From Knoellia locipacati (lineage in GTDB: Bacteria > Actinomycetota > Actinomycetes > Actinomycetales > Dermatophilaceae), in the NCBI RefSeq assembly GCF_007992835.1, contig NZ_BKBA01000008.1, forward strand, positions 124,001 to 188,000: a stretch of DNA of 64,000 nt, given 5' to 3'. The translations under genes were made by a program, and so were the position numbers. Under the pieces are notes generated by a model. It was not told where the DNA came from, searched no databases, and saw nothing but the letters and a program-made list of their open reading frames with translations. The number at the start of each line of letters is the position of its first letter. The stretch's first letter is position 1. This document shows, piece by piece, positions 1 to 7,699 of the stretch.

Positions 1-1
1 C

Positions 2-526
2 GAGGAGACCGCGCAGCAGCTCGACCGCGACTCGCTGACCGCGGCCGTCGACGCCGTGGCCAAGGCCACCCGCGTCGACGTCTACGGCATCGGGGCCAGC
101 GCGACCGTCGGGGCCGACCTCCAGCAGAAGCTCCACCGCATCGGTGTCGTCTCCTTCGCGTGGAACGACCCGCACATCGCCTTGACCAGCGCGACCCTGC
201 TCTCGAAGCAGGACGTCGCGATCGGCATCTCCCACTCCGGGTCCACGAGCGAGACCATCGAGTCGCTCGCGGTCGCCCGTCGACATGGCGCGCGCACCAT
301 CGCCGTGACGAACTTCCCGCTGTCGCCTCTGGCCAAGGGCGCCGACATCGTGCTCACCACGGCGGCCCGCGAGACCTCGTTGCGGTCGGGGGCGACGGCC
401 AGCCGGATCGCGGCCCTCACCGTCGTCGACTGCCTCTACATCGCCGTGGCCCAGCGCGACCTGCGCCGGGCGCGCAAGGCCGTGGCGGACAGCCGCAAGG
501 CCGTCGAGGGTCACCACATCGCGTGA
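2..526 (+). CDS. MurR/RpiR-family transcriptional regulator, SIS domain (5' end outside window)
   Basis: This reading frame is open from base 2 and belongs to a gene that starts upstream of the window. The visible 174 residues form a SIS sugar-isomerase fold: 'GIGASATVGADLQQKL', then 'ISHSGSTSETIE', the phosphosugar-binding loop, and 'IAVTNFPLSPLAKGADI'. This is the effector half of RpiR-type regulators; the N-terminal HTH is not in view. In the family, the SIS domain senses a sugar phosphate and the HTH controls neighbouring catabolic genes. Its position directly before murQ suggests that the ligand is N-acetylmuramic acid 6-phosphate, as for MurR, but that is inference. It ends 93 bases before murQ and has the same orientation. 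Confidence 0.88.
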   Translation, partial: EETAQQLDRDSLTAAVDAVAKATRVDVYGIGASATVGADLQQKLHRIGVVSFAWNDPHIALTSATLLSKQDVAIGISHSGSTSETIESLAVARRHGARTIAVTNFPLSPLAKGADIVLTTAARETSLRSGATASRIAALTVVDCLYIAVAQRDLRRARKAVADSRKAVEGHHIA

Positions 527-549
527 CGCGCAGGCGGGTGTGGCGTGGC

Positions 550-564
550 TTCCGGACGTCCGAA
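550..564. promoter_or_regulatory. Palindromic operator candidate upstream of murQ
   Basis: TTCCGGACGTCCGAA has a perfect 10-bp palindromic core (CGGACGTCCG). It lies 20 bases before the -35 box of the murQ promoter and just after the RpiR-type regulator gene. This is a plausible binding site for that regulator, but the known operators of the family vary and binding is inferred. Confidence 0.4.
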
Positions 565-584
565 ACCGCCAGTGATTCACATTG

Positions 585-613
585 TTGACGCTGAGCGTGT
601 AAGAAACTAACCT
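585..613 (+). promoter_or_regulatory. Predicted promoter of murQ (leaderless)
   Basis: TTGACG, a 17-base spacer, then TAACCT, followed by six bases and the murQ ATG at 620. With this geometry transcription would begin at the start codon. No ribosome binding site precedes the ATG, in keeping with a leaderless mRNA. Confidence 0.6.
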
Positions 614-619
614 TCGAGA

Positions 620-1672
620 ATGGTCAGCGACGTCCGGGTGAGTGCGCCCACGGAAGAACGCCATCCCGGCACCGTCGGGATCGACAGCGCGTCGACCCTC
701 GAGGTCCTCACCCTCATGAACGAGGCCGACCGCACGGTCGCCGACGCCGTGGCGGAGATGCTCCCCGAGCTGGCCGTGCTGGTCGACCACGCCGTGGCCG
801 CCATCCGGGCGGGCGGCCACGTCCACTACTTCGGGGCGGGCACGTCCGGGCGCCTCGCCGTCCTCGACGCCGCCGAGCTCCTGCCCACGTTCAACGCCCC
901 CGAGGGGCTCTTCGTCGCCCACCACGCGGGTGGGCCCACAGCGCTGCTCCGTGCCGTCGAGAACGTCGAGGACGACAGCGACCTGGGGAGTGCCGATGCC
1001 GGCGTCGTCTCGGAGGGGGACGTCGTCATCGGACTCACCGCGTCGGGCCGCACCCCCTACGTCAAGGGCGCCCTCATGTGCGCCCGCGAGATGGGGGCGC
1101 GCACCGCGCTGGTGACGGCCAACCCGGGATCGGAGCTCGCGGCATACGCCGACCACCTGCTCGTCGCGGACACCGGCCCGGAGGTCCTCACCGGCTCGAC
1201 CCGCCTCAAGGCGGGCACCGCCCAGAAGCTCGTCCTCAACGCCTTCTCGACCGCCGTGATGATCCGGCTGGGGCGGACCTGGTCCAACCTCATGGTCGAC
1301 GTCGTCGCCACCAACGCCAAGCTGCGGGGACGCGTCGTGCGCATCCTCCAGGAGGCCACCGGCGCCAGCGACGAGGACGCCCGGCTCGTCCTCGAGGCGG
1401 CCGGTGGCCGTCTCAAGCCGGCGCTGCTCTCGCTGCTGGCCGGCATCCGCGTCGACGACGCCCTCGACGCCCTCGCCGCGAACGGCGACTCCGTCGCCGC
1501 GGCGCTCGCCGCCCTCACCACCCCACCCGCGTCCCGGACCGCGCCCCACGGCGCGTCCGGCGGCGCGCCCCGCAGTGCATCCCCCAGCCCGGCCCCGGGC
1601 GCGCCCCACGGCACGCCCAGCACCCCACGCCCCACGTCAAGCCAGTCAGCGTCGACAGGAGAGTTGTCATGA
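620..1672 (+). CDS. murQ: N-acetylmuramic acid 6-phosphate etherase
   Basis: MurQ cleaves the lactyl ether of N-acetylmuramic acid 6-phosphate, giving GlcNAc-6-phosphate and D-lactate, a cytoplasmic step in reuse of peptidoglycan sugars. The 350-residue product shows the family signatures 'FGAGTSGRLAVLDAAELLPTF' in residues 73-93 and 'GSTRLKAGTAQKLVLNAFST' at about 193-212, plus a SIS fold throughout. Residues after about 300 form an Ala/Pro/Ser-rich tail that is absent from typical MurQ (about 300 residues); it is encoded by bases that also hold the ribosome binding site of the next gene. The stop overlaps the next ATG (ATGA). The start lacks a Shine-Dalgarno and is probably leaderless. Confidence 0.93.
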   Translation: MVSDVRVSAPTEERHPGTVGIDSASTLEVLTLMNEADRTVADAVAEMLPELAVLVDHAVAAIRAGGHVHYFGAGTSGRLAVLDAAELLPTFNAPEGLFVAHHAGGPTALLRAVENVEDDSDLGSADAGVVSEGDVVIGLTASGRTPYVKGALMCAREMGARTALVTANPGSELAAYADHLLVADTGPEVLTGSTRLKAGTAQKLVLNAFSTAVMIRLGRTWSNLMVDVVATNAKLRGRVVRILQEATGASDEDARLVLEAAGGRLKPALLSLLAGIRVDDALDALAANGDSVAAALAALTTPPASRTAPHGASGGAPRSASPSPAPGAPHGTPSTPRPTSSQSASTGELS

Positions 1673-2973
1673 CCCAGCGGACCCGCCGCTCCACCTTCAC
1701 CCTCATCGCCTTCACGGGGGTGCTCGCCGTCGCGGCCTGCGCACCGTCGAGCGACAACGACACGAAGGGGTCCGGCGACGGCGGTGACGCCAAGGCGACC
1801 ACGCTCACGGTCTGGTCCTGGCGCGTCGAGGACGAGGCGGCATACAACAAGATCTTCGACGCCTACGAGGCCAAGCACGAGGGCATCACCGTCGAGTTCA
1901 AGCCGTTCAAGGCGACCGAGTACAACAAGGTCCTCGCGACCGGGCTCGCCGGCTCCGACGGCCCCGACGTGCCCCAGGTGCGCTCCTACGGCCAGGTCGA
2001 GCCGACCATCGCCTCGAAGTCGCTCGTGCCCCTCGACGGCAAGGTCGACCTGTCCGGCTGGGACGAGAACGTCGTCAACTCGGCGAAGTCCAAGGCCGAC
2101 GGCAAGCTCTACTCGGTGCCGCTGGCCCGCCAGACGGTCCAGATGTTCTACAACAAGGGCCTGTTCGAGAAGAACGGCATCAGCGAGGCCCCCAAGACCT
2201 GGGCCGACTTCACCGCGGCGGGCGACAAGCTGCTCGCCGGTGGCGTGACGCCGATCGCCGTCGGCGCCAAGGACGACTGGACCCTGCCGATCGTCCACGA
2301 GGTGCTCGCGGCGCCCCGCTTCGGCGGTGCGGCCTTCCAGGAGGAGGTCCTCACCGGCAAGAAGTCGTTCACCGACCCGAACTTCGTCGCCTCGATCGAC
2401 GTCTTCAAGCAGCTCGCCAAGTACTTCCCCAAGAACGTCACGGGTGTCGCGGTCACCGACGCGCAGACGCTCTTCTCGGCCGAGAAGGCCGCGATGTTCC
2501 CCGGTGGCTCGTTCGACATGGCCGTCCTCAAGAAGGCCAACCCCAAGATCGACCTCGGTGTCTTCGAGGTCCCGGCCCCGACCGGATCGCCGGAGGACAA
2601 GGCGACCACGCCCGGCTGGGCCGACGGCAACTTCGCGGTCAACGCCAAGTCGCCCAACCAGGAGGCCGCCCTCGAGCTGGTCAAGTGGATGTCGACCAAG
2701 GAGTTCGGCCAGATGGTCGCCGACGAGGTCAAGCAGATCTCGGCCGTGCCCGGCGTCACCTACAACGACCCGCTGCTCAAGCAGATGGCCGACAACTACG
2801 AGAAGTCCCCGTCGCCCTACCTCCTGCTCACCGACTTCCGCTACGGCACGCCGTCGGGCACCGACCTCATGGGCAAGGGTGCGCAGCAGCTGCTCCTCGG
2901 CTCCAAGACGGCAGAGCAGGTCGCGGCCGACATCGACACCGGGGTGAAGGCCTGGTTCAAGCCCTCCTCGTGA
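1669..2973 (+). CDS. ABC sugar transporter, extracellular solute-binding lipoprotein
   Basis: A 434-residue solute-binding protein of family 1. An N-terminal signal with lipobox 'VAAC' (Cys at about residue 24) indicates lipid anchoring on the outer face of the membrane. 'TLTVWSWRVEDEAAYNKIFD' opens the mature domain, and 'GWADGNFAVNAKSPNQEAA' near the end is typical of CUT1 sugar-binding proteins. The ATG overlaps the murQ stop by 4 bases and has an AGGAG box at 1658-1662. Two matching permeases follow. No ATPase gene is present, so a shared MsiK-type ATPase elsewhere is likely. Context points to MurNAc, GlcNAc or a muropeptide sugar as cargo; substrate specificity cannot be read from the sequence. 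Confidence 0.88.
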   Translation: MTQRTRRSTFTLIAFTGVLAVAACAPSSDNDTKGSGDGGDAKATTLTVWSWRVEDEAAYNKIFDAYEAKHEGITVEFKPFKATEYNKVLATGLAGSDGPDVPQVRSYGQVEPTIASKSLVPLDGKVDLSGWDENVVNSAKSKADGKLYSVPLARQTVQMFYNKGLFEKNGISEAPKTWADFTAAGDKLLAGGVTPIAVGAKDDWTLPIVHEVLAAPRFGGAAFQEEVLTGKKSFTDPNFVASIDVFKQLAKYFPKNVTGVAVTDAQTLFSAEKAAMFPGGSFDMAVLKKANPKIDLGVFEVPAPTGSPEDKATTPGWADGNFAVNAKSPNQEAALELVKWMSTKEFGQMVADEVKQISAVPGVTYNDPLLKQMADNYEKSPSPYLLLTDFRYGTPSGTDLMGKGAQQLLLGSKTAEQVAADIDTGVKAWFKPSS

Positions 2974-3016
2974 CCGGGGTGGAACCCGGGCCGCTCACCG
3001 TGGTGGACTCGCTCTC

Positions 3017-3916
3017 GTGAAGACGCGCACCGGACTGGCCTTCCTCGCGCCGGCCCTGATCCTCTTCGGCGTGTTCGTCCTCTACCCGATGCTCACGGCG
3101 TTCTCGTACGCCTTCTTCGAGTGGCAGGGGACGAGCCGCCAGGGGTTCGCCGGGCTGTCGAACTTCTCGGCGCTCGTCAACCGGGCACCGTTCAAGACCG
3201 ACCTGCCCACGGCGCTGCTCCACAACGTCCTGTTCTTCGTCGGCACGATGCTCGTCCAGAACACCATCGGCCTCTCGGTCGCGACGCTGCTGCACCGCCG
3301 GGCCCGGACCCGGCGGATGCTGCAGACGCTCTACGCGATGCCCTACCTCGTGAGCCCGATCGTCATCGGCTACCTCTGGACGCTGCTGCTCTCGCCGACG
3401 TTCGGCCCGGTCAACCAGCTGCTCACCAAGATCGGCCTCGAGCAGTTCGCCCTGCCCTGGCTCGGCGACCCCAAGACCGCGCTCTGGGTCGTCATCCTCG
3501 TCTCGGTGTGGCAGTGGGTCGGCTTCCCGGTCCTCCTCTACGGCGCGGCCCTCGGCGGCGTCCCGGAGGAGCTCACCGAGGCGGCGCGCGTCGACGGGGC
3601 CTCGCACGGTCAGGTGTTCCGCAAGATCACCTTCCCGCTGCTCATCCCCGCGATCGGGACGGTCTCGGTGCTCACCTTCATCTTCGCCATGGAGGCGTTC
3701 GCCCTGCCGTTCGCGTTCGGTGGCTCGACCGGCAACCCGGCCGGCTCGACCGACTTCGTCTCGCTGCTCTTCTACCGCTCGGCGTTCGACTCCGGTGCGG
3801 TCGATGCGATCGGCACCTCCTCGGCCCTGGCCACGGTCCTCTTCCTCATCATCTTCGGTGGGGCGATGGCCGCGACCAAGGTGCTCCGCCGGCACGAACG
3901 ACGGATGGCCTCATGA
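3017..3916 (+). CDS. ABC sugar transporter permease, MalF/LacF type
   Basis: A 299-residue inner-membrane permease of the binding-protein-dependent family, with about six hydrophobic segments. The EAA loop that contacts the ATPase is visible as 'EELTEAARVDGASHGQVFRK' at about residues 191-210. It starts at GTG 3017 without an obvious Shine-Dalgarno, 43 bases after the binding-protein stop. The last codon overlaps the ATG of the second permease (ATGA), so the two are translationally coupled and probably form a heterodimer. Confidence 0.88.
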   Translation: MKTRTGLAFLAPALILFGVFVLYPMLTAFSYAFFEWQGTSRQGFAGLSNFSALVNRAPFKTDLPTALLHNVLFFVGTMLVQNTIGLSVATLLHRRARTRRMLQTLYAMPYLVSPIVIGYLWTLLLSPTFGPVNQLLTKIGLEQFALPWLGDPKTALWVVILVSVWQWVGFPVLLYGAALGGVPEELTEAARVDGASHGQVFRKITFPLLIPAIGTVSVLTFIFAMEAFALPFAFGGSTGNPAGSTDFVSLLFYRSAFDSGAVDAIGTSSALATVLFLIIFGGAMAATKVLRRHERRMAS

Positions 3917-4839
3917 CGACGACCCTCACCGCGGCCGACGCGGCCCCCACCGGCCTCGAGACCTCGGGTGCGTCCGGCGCCTCGGGCCGGCGTCCACGCC
4001 GCCGCCGGGGTTCGAGCGCCAGCGACCCGGTAGGTGGTGTCGGTGCGAGCATCCTGCTCTGGGGCTACGCCGTCCTCGCGCTCGCACCGCTCGTCATCAT
4101 GGTGCTCAACTCCTTCCGCACCAACGCCGACTTCATCACCAACCCCCTCGGGCTGCCCACGTCACCGACGGTCGCGGCATACAAGGAGGCGTGGACGGTC
4201 GGCAGCTTCGGGACGTACTTCGTCAACTCGCTCGCGGTGACCGCGGGCGCGGTGGCGATCTCGACCGCGGTCTCGACCATGGCGGCATACGGGCTGGCGC
4301 GCAGCCGCGCGCGGATCTTCCGCTGGATCGAGTCGCTCTTCCTGTCCGGCCTCATGCTGCCGATCCACCTGGCGATCCTGCCGGTGTTCTTCCTCTTCGA
4401 CGGCTTCGGCCTCATCGACAGCCGCCTCGGGCTCGCGCTCATGTATGCCGCCGCGGGTGTGCCGTTCTCGATCTTCGTCCTCACGACGTTCTTCCGGCAG
4501 CTGCCCGAGGAGCTCGAGGAGGCGGCGGTGCTCGACGGCGCCAGCCCGTGGCAGACGTTCTGGCGGATCATGGTGCCGATGGTGCGCCCGGCGCTGGCGA
4601 CGGTGGCGGTGTTCCGGTTCGTCCCGATCTGGAACGACTTCCTCTACCCGCTCGTGCTGCTCCGCTCGGAGTCCAAGTACACGCTTCCCGTCGGCCTCAC
4701 GAACTTCTTCGGCGAGAACGCGACGAACTACTCGGCGCTCTTCGCCGGGCTCGTCATCACGACGATCCCGCTCATCGTGCTCTTCCTCTTCGCCACCAAG
4801 CAGATCGTCGCGGGGTTGACCGCCGGCATGTCGAAGTGA
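3913..4839 (+). CDS. ABC sugar transporter permease, MalG type
   Basis: A 308-residue permease that partners the preceding gene. A basic, low-complexity N-terminal stretch of about 45 residues ('GRRPRRRRGSS') comes before the first membrane segment, longer than usual for the family. The EAA loop reads 'EELEEAAVLDGASPWQTFWR' at about residues 197-216. 'VFRFVPIWNDFLYPLVLL' is characteristic of the MalG side of CUT1 systems. It is coupled to the upstream permease by a 4-base overlap and followed after 13 bases by the sugar kinase gene. Confidence 0.88.
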   Translation: MTTTLTAADAAPTGLETSGASGASGRRPRRRRGSSASDPVGGVGASILLWGYAVLALAPLVIMVLNSFRTNADFITNPLGLPTSPTVAAYKEAWTVGSFGTYFVNSLAVTAGAVAISTAVSTMAAYGLARSRARIFRWIESLFLSGLMLPIHLAILPVFFLFDGFGLIDSRLGLALMYAAAGVPFSIFVLTTFFRQLPEELEEAAVLDGASPWQTFWRIMVPMVRPALATVAVFRFVPIWNDFLYPLVLLRSESKYTLPVGLTNFFGENATNYSALFAGLVITTIPLIVLFLFATKQIVAGLTAGMSK

Positions 4840-4852
4840 TCGGCTCGCGCCT

Positions 4853-5806
4853 GTGAGCGGAGACCGGTCGGCTACCGTCGTCGGCGTGGACGTGGGTGGT
4901 TCGGGCCTTCGTCTGCAGTGGTCGTATGCCGGTCAGCCCGGTCCCGTGCTCACCGCACCCGGGGTGCGGATCGGGTCCGGTGGTGTCGACGTCGAGGCCC
5001 TGGCCGCGGATGCCTCGCGCCTGCTCTCCGAGGGTGGCGTCACGGACGTCGCCGCGGTGTGCTGGTCGCAGCGCGGGCTGCTCTTCCTGTCGGACCCGGT
5101 GGAGGTCGTGCGGGTCGTGTCGGGTGCCCTCGGTGCCGCCCGGACCGCGGTCGTCAGCGACGCCGTCGCCTCCCTCGTCGGTGCCCTGGGTGGCGTGCGC
5201 CCGGGCGCGGTCGTCGCCGCGGGGACGGGTGCCGTGGCGTTCGGGTCGGACTTCGGGTCGGCCGACACATCGGTGTGGCGGCTCGTCGACGGCTGGGGCC
5301 ACGTGCTGGGCGACCGGGGCTCGGCGGCCGGTGTCGGGCTCGAGGGTCTGCGTGCCGGGCTGCGGTTCCACGACGGCCTGCCCGGCGGGTCCGAGCGGCT
5401 GCTCGCCGAGGGCGAGTCGGCGTTCGGAGCGACCTCGCACTGGCCGCGTCGCGTCATGACCGGGACCGACGCCCCAGCGCTGCTCGCCTCCTTCGCCCCG
5501 CGCGTGGCCGAGGTGGCGAGCCACGGGGACGTGGTGGCGGCGCGGATCTGCCGCGAGGCGGGGGAGTCGCTGGCCGAGTCGCTCCTGTCGGCGGCCCGGG
5601 GCATCGCGTCGCCGGTGCTCGTCGCCACCGGTGGGCTGCTCGCGGCCGAGCCGGTGCGGGTGGCTCTCGAGGCAGCGGTGGGTGAGGCCGGCGCCGCGCT
5701 CAGTCCCGCCGTGGGCGGTGCCCTCGACGGCGCCCTGCACCTGGCCACCGTCCTCGCCCGGACGGGCACGATCCCGCGCCACCCGGCATACGTGCACCTG
5801 TCCTGA
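4853..5806 (+). CDS. BadF/BadG-type sugar kinase (probable GlcNAc/MurNAc kinase)
   Basis: A 317-residue ASKHA-fold kinase. The phosphate-1 loop is 'VVGVDVGGSGLRLQW' near residue 10, the second phosphate loop is 'VVAAGTGAVAFGSD' near 120, 'GWGHVLGDRGSAAG' near 146 is typical of N-acetylglucosamine kinases of the BadF family, and the adenosine region is 'VLVATGGLLAAEP' near 258. It would phosphorylate the imported amino sugar at C6, which is the substrate form MurQ needs. It starts at GTG 4853, 13 bases after the permease, as the last gene of the cluster, and is followed by a hairpin repeat array. Whether it prefers GlcNAc or MurNAc is not decided by sequence. Confidence 0.82.
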   Translation: MSGDRSATVVGVDVGGSGLRLQWSYAGQPGPVLTAPGVRIGSGGVDVEALAADASRLLSEGGVTDVAAVCWSQRGLLFLSDPVEVVRVVSGALGAARTAVVSDAVASLVGALGGVRPGAVVAAGTGAVAFGSDFGSADTSVWRLVDGWGHVLGDRGSAAGVGLEGLRAGLRFHDGLPGGSERLLAEGESAFGATSHWPRRVMTGTDAPALLASFAPRVAEVASHGDVVAARICREAGESLAESLLSAARGIASPVLVATGGLLAAEPVRVALEAAVGEAGAALSPAVGGALDGALHLATVLARTGTIPRHPAYVHLS

Positions 5807-5863
5807 GCGCTGCTGGTGGGGCTCCCGGGACCGGGACGCTCCGACGGCACCCATGCTCACGAC

Positions 5864-6026
5864 CGTGTGCACTGCTGCGCCCCAGTGCAGCAGTGCACAG
5901 TCACGCAGTGCACTGCTGCGGCCGAGAGCAGCAGTGCACAGTCTCGCAGTGCACTGCTGCGGCCGAGAGCAGCACTGCACAGTCTCGCAGTGCACTGCTG
6001 CGCCCGAGTGCAGCAGTGCACAGCGC
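5864..6026. repeat. Four tandem 41-bp hairpin repeats
   Basis: Four copies start at about 5864, 5905, 5946 and 5987. Each can fold as a hairpin with arms based on TGCACTGCTGC and GCAGCAGTGCA and a 5-8 base loop (GGCCGAGA in the middle copies). The core GCAGTGCACTGC is itself a 12-bp palindrome. Two more copies of the same hairpin lie at 53678-53774. The array sits directly after the amino-sugar operon and before the SRP RNA gene, so it may stop transcription, but there is no T-run. The reading frames through it are Cys/Gln/Ser repeats on both strands and are not proteins. Confidence 0.9.
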
Positions 6027-6093
6027 TGAGCGAACAGGTGCGGCGCGGCGGCCGAGTTGGAGCAGGCCCGGCGCGCCGGGTTAGACTCGGAAC

Positions 6094-6183
6094 CGGCACC
6101 CCGCGTGGTGGTACCTCACTGAACTCCCCCAGGGCAGGAATGCAGCAAGGGCAGGTGAGCTCTTCCAGGTACGCGGGGTGTCT
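6094..6183 (+). ncRNA. ffs: 4.5S RNA, small bacterial signal recognition particle RNA
   Basis: The conserved apical domain reads CAGGGCAGGAATGCAGCAAG at about 6130-6149, which contains the Ffh-binding internal loops. The ends pair: CCCCGCGT near 6099 with ACGCGGGG near 6171. This is the roughly 90-base form of SRP RNA found in actinobacteria. A TAGACT -10 box at 6082-6087 puts transcription start near 6094, and TCTTT follows the closing stem. The RNA joins Ffh to target nascent membrane and secreted proteins. The ends are estimated from the pairing. Confidence 0.93.
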
Positions 6184-6213
6184 TTGCGTCTCCCCATCGG
6201 GAGACGAGGGGCG

Positions 6214-6933
6214 TCAGGCGCCGCAGGCGCAGCCACCCTCGCAGCCGCCACAGCCCCCGCCGCGGGCCTCGGGGGCGTTGCCCCGGTCCTCCCACACGAG
6301 TTCGAGCGCACGCAGCAGGCCGTCGACGGGCTGGGCGCCGGTGACGGCGAACTTCTGGTCGAGGACGTAGGTCGGGACGGCGGTGATGCCGATCTGGTTG
6401 GCCGTGGCCTCGTCGGCGCGCACGTCGTAGCCGAAGTCGTCGGAGCCGAGCATCTCGCGGACGTCCTTCTCGCCCAGGCCGCCCTCGACGGCGAGCCGGA
6501 CGAGGGTGTCGGTGTCGCCGAGCGAAGCACCCTCGGTGTACCACCCGCGCATGACGCGGTCGGTCACGGGCTTATCGAGCCCGCGGGCCCGGGCGAGGTG
6601 GAGCACGCGGTGCGCGTCGAACGAGTTGCCCGCGACGACCTTGTCCCACTGGAAGTCGAGCCCGACCTCGGCGGCGTCGGCGGCCATCGACTCGTGCTGG
6701 GCGACCATCTCCTCGCGCGACCGGCCGTACTTGGCGGCGATGCGGTCGACGTTGGACCCCTCGACGACGGCCGGCGCCGACCGGTCGAGCTGGTAGCTGT
6801 GCCACACGACGTCGACCTCACGCTCCTCGCCGTCCTCGGCACCGGCCACGAACTGGTCCACGGCGAGCTCGAGACGACGTCGCCCCACGTGGCAGAACGG
6901 GCAGACCAGGTCGAACCAGACATCGATGCGCAT
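6214..6933 (-). CDS. DsbA-family (FrnE-like) thiol oxidoreductase with Cys-rich tail
   Basis: A 239-residue thioredoxin-fold protein of the DsbA/FrnE group. It has 'VWFDLVCPFCHVG' with the CPFC active site at about residues 11-14, a helical insertion, and the cis-proline loop 'GITAVPTYVLDQKFAVTGAQ' near 185. No signal peptide is present, so it should be cytoplasmic, as for FrnE. The last 15 residues (GGGCGGCEGGCACGA) hold four cysteines in a glycine-rich tail, which could bind metal or take part in disulfide exchange. The start is the ATG at 6933, which begins 'MRIDVWFDLVCPFC'. Its 3' end lies 30 bases beyond the SRP RNA gene in the opposite orientation. Confidence 0.87.
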   Translation of the reverse strand: MRIDVWFDLVCPFCHVGRRRLELAVDQFVAGAEDGEEREVDVVWHSYQLDRSAPAVVEGSNVDRIAAKYGRSREEMVAQHESMAADAAEVGLDFQWDKVVAGNSFDAHRVLHLARARGLDKPVTDRVMRGWYTEGASLGDTDTLVRLAVEGGLGEKDVREMLGSDDFGYDVRADEATANQIGITAVPTYVLDQKFAVTGAQPVDGLLRALELVWEDRGNAPEARGGGCGGCEGGCACGA

Positions 6934-7002
6934 GCCCACGACGATACGTCGGAGGCCCGACGGCACCGGCCGTCGGGCCTCCTGCGCGGCGGTGGCTGCG
7001 GG

Positions 7003-7485
7003 TCAGGCAGACTCGGCCGTCCCCGCCTCCTCGTCGTTGCTCGACGAGCCGATGGCGCGCGACGACCCGCCGTGCGAGACGGAGATCCGGCGGGGCTTGG
7101 CCTCCTCGGCCACCGGGATCGTCAGGGTGAGGACTCCGTCGCGGTAGTCGGCCTCGATCCGGTCGAGCGCCAGACCGCGTCCGAGCGACAGCTGGCGGGC
7201 GAAGGTACCGCTGGGCCGCTCGCGCGAGAGCCACTGGGCGTTCTCGGCTTCGGGTGCGGGCCGCTCCGCGCGCAGGGTGAGGGTGCGGTCCTCGACGTCG
7301 ATGGCGATGCTCTCGGGGTCGACACCCGGCAGGTCGATGTGGGCGACGAACCTCTCGCCGGACCGGTAGAGGTCCATCGGCATGACCGCTCCGGACGTGC
7401 TCGCCGGGCTGCGCAGGCCCTCGTTGAACAGCCGGTCGAAGGTGCGGTCGAGGGCGCGGAAGGGGTCGTGCGGGGTGGTGCTCAT
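7003..7485 (-). CDS. Hsp20/alpha-crystallin small heat-shock protein
   Basis: A 160-residue small heat-shock protein. The alpha-crystallin domain runs from about residue 36 ('MDLYRSGERFVAHIDLPGVD') to 'YRDGVLTLTIPVAE' at about 130, with the A-x-x-x-n-G-v-L motif as 'DGVLTLTIP'. A short flexible C-terminal tail follows. Such proteins bind unfolding proteins as ATP-independent holdases. The start at ATG 7485 is set by AAGGAG seven bases upstream. An HspR-type inverted repeat lies 56-76 bases upstream, so heat-induced derepression is likely. Confidence 0.93.
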   Translation of the reverse strand: MSTTPHDPFRALDRTFDRLFNEGLRSPASTSGAVMPMDLYRSGERFVAHIDLPGVDPESIAIDVEDRTLTLRAERPAPEAENAQWLSRERPSGTFARQLSLGRGLALDRIEADYRDGVLTLTIPVAEEAKPRRISVSHGGSSRAIGSSSNDEEAGTAESA

Positions 7486-7540
7486 GACACTTCTCCTTGG
7501 TGAACGGGAGGCCGATCTGCTCGACCTCGGGGGAACCTTT

Positions 7541-7561
7541 CTTGAGTGGGAGCCGCTCAAC
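7541..7561. promoter_or_regulatory. HAIR-like HspR operator upstream of hsp20
   Basis: CTTGAGT, seven bases, then GCTCAAC matches the HspR-associated inverted repeat (CTTGAGT-N7-ACTCAAG) with two changes in the right arm. It lies upstream of the minus-strand Hsp20 gene and has the expected spacing. HspR itself is not in the window. Confidence 0.72.
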
Positions 7562-7699
7562 TTCGTGCTCATTTCCAGTTGTAGCCCCGTCACTGGGGAC
7601 TCGTCAAGCCACCCGCTGGTCAAGGGGGTCGCCGGGCACCTTCTAGTCCTCGCCCTCGAGCCGGGGTCGCCGTCCGGCCTGACGGCCTACGGTGTCGGC

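Noticed and set aside
1057-2298. Long minus-strand frame opposite murQ and the binding-protein gene
   Set aside because: An Arg/Gly/Asp-rich shadow frame typical of high-GC codon structure.
5864-6026. Possible CRISPR array
   Set aside because: The units are contiguous 41-bp copies without unique spacers and no cas gene is near.
5816-6370. Open frames on both strands through the 41-bp repeats, rich in His-Cys-Cys and Gln-Cys-Thr
   Set aside because: They only translate the hairpin repeat and run into the SRP RNA gene; there is no ribosome binding site and no protein-like composition.
6178-7503. Long plus-strand frame of 441 codons opposite the FrnE-like and Hsp20 genes
   Set aside because: It is the antisense shadow of two clearly recognisable genes in GC-rich DNA, with no start signals.
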